From positions 1-10,725 of the forward strand of contig JAGHUZ010000050.1 in NCBI GenBank assembly GCA_018064575.1: a stretch of DNA of 10,725 nt, written 5' to 3'. Made by a program: the position numbers and the translations under genes. This document shows, piece by piece, positions 7,300 to 10,725 of the stretch. The notes under the pieces are model-generated. The model was given only the letters and a program-made list of their open reading frames with translations. It made no database searches and had not been told where the DNA came from. Every line of letters starts with the position of its first letter. Positions within the stretch are counted from its first letter, which is position 1. The stretch is from Candidatus Minthomonas equi. GTDB lineage: Bacteria > Bacteroidota > Bacteroidia > Bacteroidales > UBA932.

Positions 7300-8858
7300 T
7301 TTCCGTATTGCTTTCTCATAAATTCCATTTCACGAATTCCTTCCCCCCAACATACCGGGGTTAATCCTTTCCAACGTTCCTCCACATATTGACGCACGAA
7401 TTCGGATGCCTTTTCCGGACAACCCAGTGCCTGGGCAAGAACTGTGGCCACCCTGAGCATACAGAATGACCCCTGGCACGTACCCATCCCGATGCGCGTG
7501 CGGCGTCTGAGGTCGATGAGATTATGGACATCCAGGAACTTTATGGCATATTCGATTTCCGCACGGGTAACGTGTTCGCATTCGCAAACTACCTCCGACT
7601 TATCAGCGAAGTCCATCTGAAACACCCTGGCACCGTGTCTGTTCCCAGCGGCCTTACGTCCCAAAGAATCGCTTTGTCTGCTGATTCCTACCTCTTCTTC
7701 CGAACCCGGAAGAGGTCTGAGGGCGGTTTCGCATTTTTTCACATTGCCCAGCTTGCTGCAGACCAGATCGGTGGCCTGCTCAGCCATAAGCCTGTAACTC
7801 GTGAGTTTTCCACCGGTAATGGTTATAAGGCCGGGGAGTCCGTCTCTCGTCTCGTGGTCCAGGAGCACGATGCCTCTGGATATGCTTCTGCCCGTGGGGT
7901 CTTCGTCTGATGCCACCAAAGGACGGACACCGGCATAAGCCCGGAGTACCCTCGTGTGGGATATGGACGGGGCCAGTTTGCATCCCTCTTCAAGCAGCAG
8001 ATTCACCTCGTCTGCCGTAACACGTATGTCATCACAATCTTCGAACGGCACTTTGGTGCTGGTAGTACCTATCACGCAAACGACATCACCGGGAACCAGA
8101 ATGTCCGCATTGGCGGGTTTGCGACAGCGGTTGATAACCATTCTGTTCACACGATGGCCGAAAATCAGCAAAGAGCCCTTGGCCGGATACATTCCGATAC
8201 TGATTCCGGCAAGTTCAGCGATAGCGTGCCCCCATATGCCGGCAGCATTCACCGTCACCGCAGAACGCATCTCTGATAATTCACCGCTACGGTGGTTCCT
8301 CACAGTGACCCCGACAATTCTTCCGTTTTCCTCAATGAAACCCGTCACTTCGGAATATGTCATCACTTCCGCTCCGTGAACAGTGGCATCAAGGACGTTC
8401 GCTGTGGTCAGACGGAAAGGATCGACCGAAGCATCCGGAACCTTTACGGCCCCGATTATATCGGGATTAACGGCAGGTTCCATTCTGATGGCATCTTTCG
8501 GGTCGATGGCTTCGGCTTTTATGCCAGCCCTCTGGCAACTTTCGATAAATGTCTTCCGGTATTCGATATCATCTTCGGGAAGCGAGATGAAAAGTCCATC
8601 GGTCTCCTCCACACAGTTTGATGCTATCTTTCGGAGTATGGTATTCTCTCTGATGCATTCCGCAGCCGATTCACTGTCCGTGACAGCATAACGAGCACCG
8701 GAATGGAGAAGTCCGTGATTTCTTCCGGTCGCCCCCGCAGCCAAATCGTGACGCTCAATGAGTAGAGTCCTGAGTCCCCGCAGCGCACAGTCCCTGGCCG
8801 TGCCGGCCCCGGTGATACCGCCTCCGATAATGATTACATCGTATTCCTGACTGGCCAT
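7296..8858 (-). CDS. glpA: Anaerobic glycerol-3-phosphate dehydrogenase subunit A
   Basis: Catalytic FAD subunit oxidising sn-glycerol-3-phosphate to dihydroxyacetone phosphate in anaerobic glycerol and phospholipid-derived G3P use. Start chosen at 8858 (MASQEYDVIIIGGG, 520 aa). An upstream in-frame ATG at 8924 would add 22 non-family residues and would place the promoter boxes inside the gene. The FAD Rossmann motif is IIGGGITGAGTARDCALRG (G12, G13, G14, G17), followed by E35 and the GATGRNHGLLHSGARY block (42-57). The DAO-type domain runs to about 365 (VNAAGIWG, YPAKGSL, RAYAGVRPL, TITGGKLTSYR). The C-terminal BFD-like 2Fe-2S domain has C425-x-C427 and C461-x4-C466 (CECEHVTR, GMGTCQGSFC), which separates GlpA from aerobic GlpD. 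It overlaps glpB by 4 nt. A TTG/TAnnTTTG promoter sits just upstream. No glpK, glpF, glpT or glpR is visible in the window. Confidence 0.96.
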   Translation of the reverse strand: MASQEYDVIIIGGGITGAGTARDCALRGLRTLLIERHDLAAGATGRNHGLLHSGARYAVTDSESAAECIRENTILRKIASNCVEETDGLFISLPEDDIEYRKTFIESCQRAGIKAEAIDPKDAIRMEPAVNPDIIGAVKVPDASVDPFRLTTANVLDATVHGAEVMTYSEVTGFIEENGRIVGVTVRNHRSGELSEMRSAVTVNAAGIWGHAIAELAGISIGMYPAKGSLLIFGHRVNRMVINRCRKPANADILVPGDVVCVIGTTSTKVPFEDCDDIRVTADEVNLLLEEGCKLAPSISHTRVLRAYAGVRPLVASDEDPTGRSISRGIVLLDHETRDGLPGLITITGGKLTSYRLMAEQATDLVCSKLGNVKKCETALRPLPGSEEEVGISRQSDSLGRKAAGNRHGARVFQMDFADKSEVVCECEHVTRAEIEYAIKFLDVHNLIDLRRRTRIGMGTCQGSFCMLRVATVLAQALGCPEKASEFVRQYVEERWKGLTPVCWGEGIREMEFMRKQYGK

Positions 8859-8881
8859 ATGTATATGTCGATTATCTCTTA

Positions 8882-8911
8882 CAAAAATAATAAAAGACTC
8901 TGTCATATCAA
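8882..8911 (-). promoter_or_regulatory. glpABC promoter, Bacteroidota type
   Basis: On the minus strand the -33 TTG lies at 8911-8909 and the -7 box TATTTTTG (TAnnTTTG) at 8889-8882, with 19 bp between them. This is within the usual spacing of the primary-sigma promoter in Bacteroidota. The glpA ATG at 8858 is 23 nt downstream of the box, so the leader is short and has no Shine-Dalgarno sequence. Seen by eye, not tested. Confidence 0.7.
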
Positions 8912-8998
8912 CGGTCATCAGCAATCTTTAAATCTGTTTTGAAAAAATCCCTTCTAATGAATTACCCTTGAAGTTCAACAGGAATCGGGGTAAGCGGA

Positions 8999-9029
8999 TT
9001 GGATTTCTGATTAGTAAGCCTTAACTTTG
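8999..9029 (+). promoter_or_regulatory. promoter of the PA14-phosphoesterase gene, Bacteroidota type
   Basis: TTG at 8999-9001 and TAACTTTG (TAnnTTTG) at 9022-9029 are separated by 20 bp. The ATG at 9056 is 26 nt further on. The start is preceded by an A-rich ATAAA and no Shine-Dalgarno sequence, as is common in this phylum. It faces away from the glpA promoter, leaving 87 bp between the two -33 boxes (8912-8998) in which I see no clear repeat or operator. Confidence 0.7.
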
Positions 9030-9055
9030 AACCAGATAATTGCACTGCCGATAAA

Positions 9056-10507
9056 ATGAAAAAGATTACATTGATTATCGCCGCACTTGTGGCGATTTCC
9101 GCCTTCACCCTCAAATATAATGAGGGTGAAGTGAGTTACAAGATATGGGAAGGCTATGATGGAGATTCCCTTCCTGACGATTTCTCAGCGCTTGGTGAAC
9201 CGACGGTGACCGGTACTGGAAAATGTTTTCAACTTGGAGATTATTCAAATCCATCCAAAGACCATTTCGCCGCTGAATTTACATCTACACTAAGCGTTCC
9301 GGAAGAAAACGAATACTCATTCCTGCTTTATTCTGATGACAATTCAAGATTCATTATTGACGGGGAAACGCTAATCGGCCTCAATTCCAGCTGCGAATAT
9401 ACAATAGCGAAAAAGACACTGGGCAAGGGGAAGCATGAACTCAAACTTCAATATCAGGAATATGAGAATGGTCAGGGGCTGGACCTGTATATGTGTACCG
9501 CAGGCGAACTGCCACGTGACTACGGCACTGCGGCACCGGAATATCGGATTCCCGATTTCGTCGTTCCCCAGGTCACGGAAGCCTACAAGCGCTACAGGGA
9601 GTGGAAGGGCGATGACGAGACCATCATATTCCCCATCTTCACCGACATCCACGCACATACCAACTGCAGATTTCACCACATCGGCTACCTGGCTGAGACC
9701 AGTGACATCTGGAATTACGACTTTATGCTCTGCCTGGGTGACGTAGGCGTCAACCTCGGCCCTGCCCACATCAGCAAGGATATAACCAACACCATTCTGA
9801 CCAAGGTCAGCGACGAAATGAAAAAATACTCCGGTCTGTTCCTTTTCATCCCCGGCAACCACGACTGGGACGGTGGCGAAGGCACCATCACCAGTGAGGA
9901 GCGATTTCAGGAACTTTTCCAAAAGCCCGGCCTTGAGAAGGCGGGAGATAAGCTGCACCTCACCCCTGGAAAAGTCTATCATTACTATGACATTCCGGAG
10001 AAGAAATTCAGAATCATACTCCTTAACAGTTGCGGAACCTGTACTCAGAAAGATATGTGCTATGTCTTTGATGACGAGCAGATGGAGTGGTTCAAGGCTC
10101 TTGTTGATGAAACTCCGCAGGATTTTTCGATTTTCGTCACCTGCCATTATCAACCTCATCCGAATGGACGCTGGCATAACACTCCAGCCCCATACACCCT
10201 CCGAAGCAATGAAAGGATGATGAATGTGCTTGCAGAACTCAAGCGGCACCATAACATCATCGGTCTCCTCTGTGGCGACAGTCACTTCAATATGCACGAG
10301 GTGGACAGAAATGTAAACTATTTCATCACACAGAGTATGAGTGCTTGTTCCAAGGAAAATCTTATGCCAGGCACCAGACGGGCCGACCTCAACTTTGACG
10401 AAAGTCTCTGCTGTGACGTAATCGCAGTGAAGCCTGCAAAAAATGAAGTCCACACTTTCCGCATCGGAGCCGGCGGCGCGGATTACGACTACGAATTCAA
10501 TTATTGA
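9056..10507 (+). CDS. Secreted PA14-domain metallophosphoesterase
   Basis: Exported calcineurin-like phosphoesterase; substrate unknown. 483 aa. Signal peptide MKK plus a hydrophobic core (residues 4-18), probably cut near A16; there is no lipobox Cys, so it is periplasmic or released. A PA14-like beta domain occupies about 25-150, with YSDDNSRFIIDGE (D94, D95) typical of the carbohydrate/Ca-binding fold and the GKHELKLQY strand. The metallophosphoesterase domain occupies about 188-475: TDIHAH (D197, H199), LGDVG (D229), PGNHDWDGG (N268, H269, D270), TCHYQPH (H364) and CGDSHFNMH (D408, H410). The last motif departs from the usual GHxH by having Asp for the first His. There are thirteen cysteines, including C326, C329 and C335, so disulfides are possible. 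No T9SS or sorting tail is seen. It has its own promoter and is divergent from glpA. A role in cleaving phosphodiesters or phosphorylated glycans is only a guess from the PA14 domain. Confidence 0.9.
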   Translation: MKKITLIIAALVAISAFTLKYNEGEVSYKIWEGYDGDSLPDDFSALGEPTVTGTGKCFQLGDYSNPSKDHFAAEFTSTLSVPEENEYSFLLYSDDNSRFIIDGETLIGLNSSCEYTIAKKTLGKGKHELKLQYQEYENGQGLDLYMCTAGELPRDYGTAAPEYRIPDFVVPQVTEAYKRYREWKGDDETIIFPIFTDIHAHTNCRFHHIGYLAETSDIWNYDFMLCLGDVGVNLGPAHISKDITNTILTKVSDEMKKYSGLFLFIPGNHDWDGGEGTITSEERFQELFQKPGLEKAGDKLHLTPGKVYHYYDIPEKKFRIILLNSCGTCTQKDMCYVFDDEQMEWFKALVDETPQDFSIFVTCHYQPHPNGRWHNTPAPYTLRSNERMMNVLAELKRHHNIIGLLCGDSHFNMHEVDRNVNYFITQSMSACSKENLMPGTRRADLNFDESLCCDVIAVKPAKNEVHTFRIGAGGADYDYEFNY

Positions 10508-10718
10508 CAGTCAATGTTATCGAATCATCCGGGACTGGAGTGTGGTCAGCCCCATAATAGTTATTGTAGGCACTGTTCAGGAAATCATACATCTTCGCTC
10601 TGGCATCATCCAATCCCCTTCCGAGAAGGCTGATGTGGAAAAGTATGCGCGATGCCGGTCCTTTTCGACATGCTGAAAAGTGATGAAGATGCGTGTGTGA
10701 AGGCAGTGCTTGGTCATT
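10497..10718 (-). CDS. Possible C-terminal end of an unidentified convergent gene
   Basis: A 73-codon open stretch on the minus strand ends at TGA 10499-10497, overlapping the last 11 nt of the phosphoesterase gene. Its last part (RILFHISLLGRGLDDARAK, then MYDFLNSAYNNYYGADHTP) has protein-like composition and mixed third positions like its neighbours. There is no good start: the frame is closed by TGA at 10721-10719 and the only internal ATG is at about residue 43. Another minus frame is open from the window edge to a TGA at 10579-10577, so a frameshifted gene crossing from one frame to the other is possible, as is plain intergenic DNA. I do not recognise a family. Confidence 0.33.
   Translation of the reverse strand, partial: NDQALPSHTHLHHFSACRKGPASRILFHISLLGRGLDDARAKMYDFLNSAYNNYYGADHTPVPDDSITLTVNN
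10503..10515. repeat. 13-bp perfect palindrome over the phosphoesterase stop codon
   Basis: ATTGAC-A-GTCAAT, 6-bp arms around one base, includes the TGA stop at 10505-10507. It lies where the plus-strand gene and the possible minus-strand ORF converge. It is short, AT-rich and lacks a U tract, so it is not a convincing terminator, and chance is possible. Confidence 0.3.
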
Positions 10719-10725
10719 TCATCTT

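Noticed and set aside
8859..8924. Upstream ATG for glpA at 8924
   Set aside because: It adds 22 residues unlike GlpA N-termini and would overlap the -33/-7 promoter boxes; the ATG at 8858 directly precedes the FAD motif.
9371..10453. Long (360-codon) open frame on the minus strand opposite the phosphoesterase
   Set aside because: It is antisense to a gene with clear PA14 and metallophosphoesterase motifs, and its own translation shows no recognisable motif or domain; this is a codon-bias shadow.

Overview
The window looks like a chromosomal segment of a Bacteroidota (probably Bacteroidales) bacterium. The evidence is the sequence style of the DnaG, Pol I and GlpA/B/C proteins, near-absent Shine-Dalgarno sequences with A-rich start regions, and promoter boxes of the Bacteroidota type (TTG, 19-20 bp, TAnnTTTG) in front of two genes. 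No rRNA, tRNA, CRISPR array or insertion sequence was seen. Genus cannot be assigned by eye.

Layout. Positions 17-8858 are a continuous minus-strand gene block, read right to left. First is glpA-glpB-glpC (8858 to 5481), the three-subunit anaerobic glycerol-3-phosphate dehydrogenase, with a 4-nt overlap and then a 4-nt gap between genes. After 71 bp with a possible promoter/dyad comes a replication block: dnaG primase (5409 to 3862), a second ORF that is the missing C-terminal domain of the same primase (3865 to 3251, joined by an ATGA stop/start overlap), polA (3245 to 603), and an ECF-type sigma factor (start about 601) that begins immediately after the polA stop. On the plus strand, divergent from glpA, is a secreted PA14-metallophosphoesterase (9056-10507). 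The right edge (10497-10718, minus) holds a possible C-terminal end of an unidentified convergent gene.

How the genes fit together. GlpABC feeds electrons from glycerol-3-phosphate into the quinone pool and makes dihydroxyacetone phosphate. The tightly packed primase/Pol I/sigma cluster links lagging-strand priming, primer removal and gap filling to a transcription factor. This is an analogue in content, though not in family, of the classical primase/sigma macromolecular synthesis operon. The phosphoesterase is an unrelated exported enzyme with its own promoter.

Most interesting points: the primase is encoded as two overlapping ORFs, a core and a separate helicase-binding-type domain; Pol I has lost nearly all proofreading residues; GlpB has lost its whole central region but keeps both ends in frame; and the phosphoesterase carries Asp where the family has the first His of its last metal motif.
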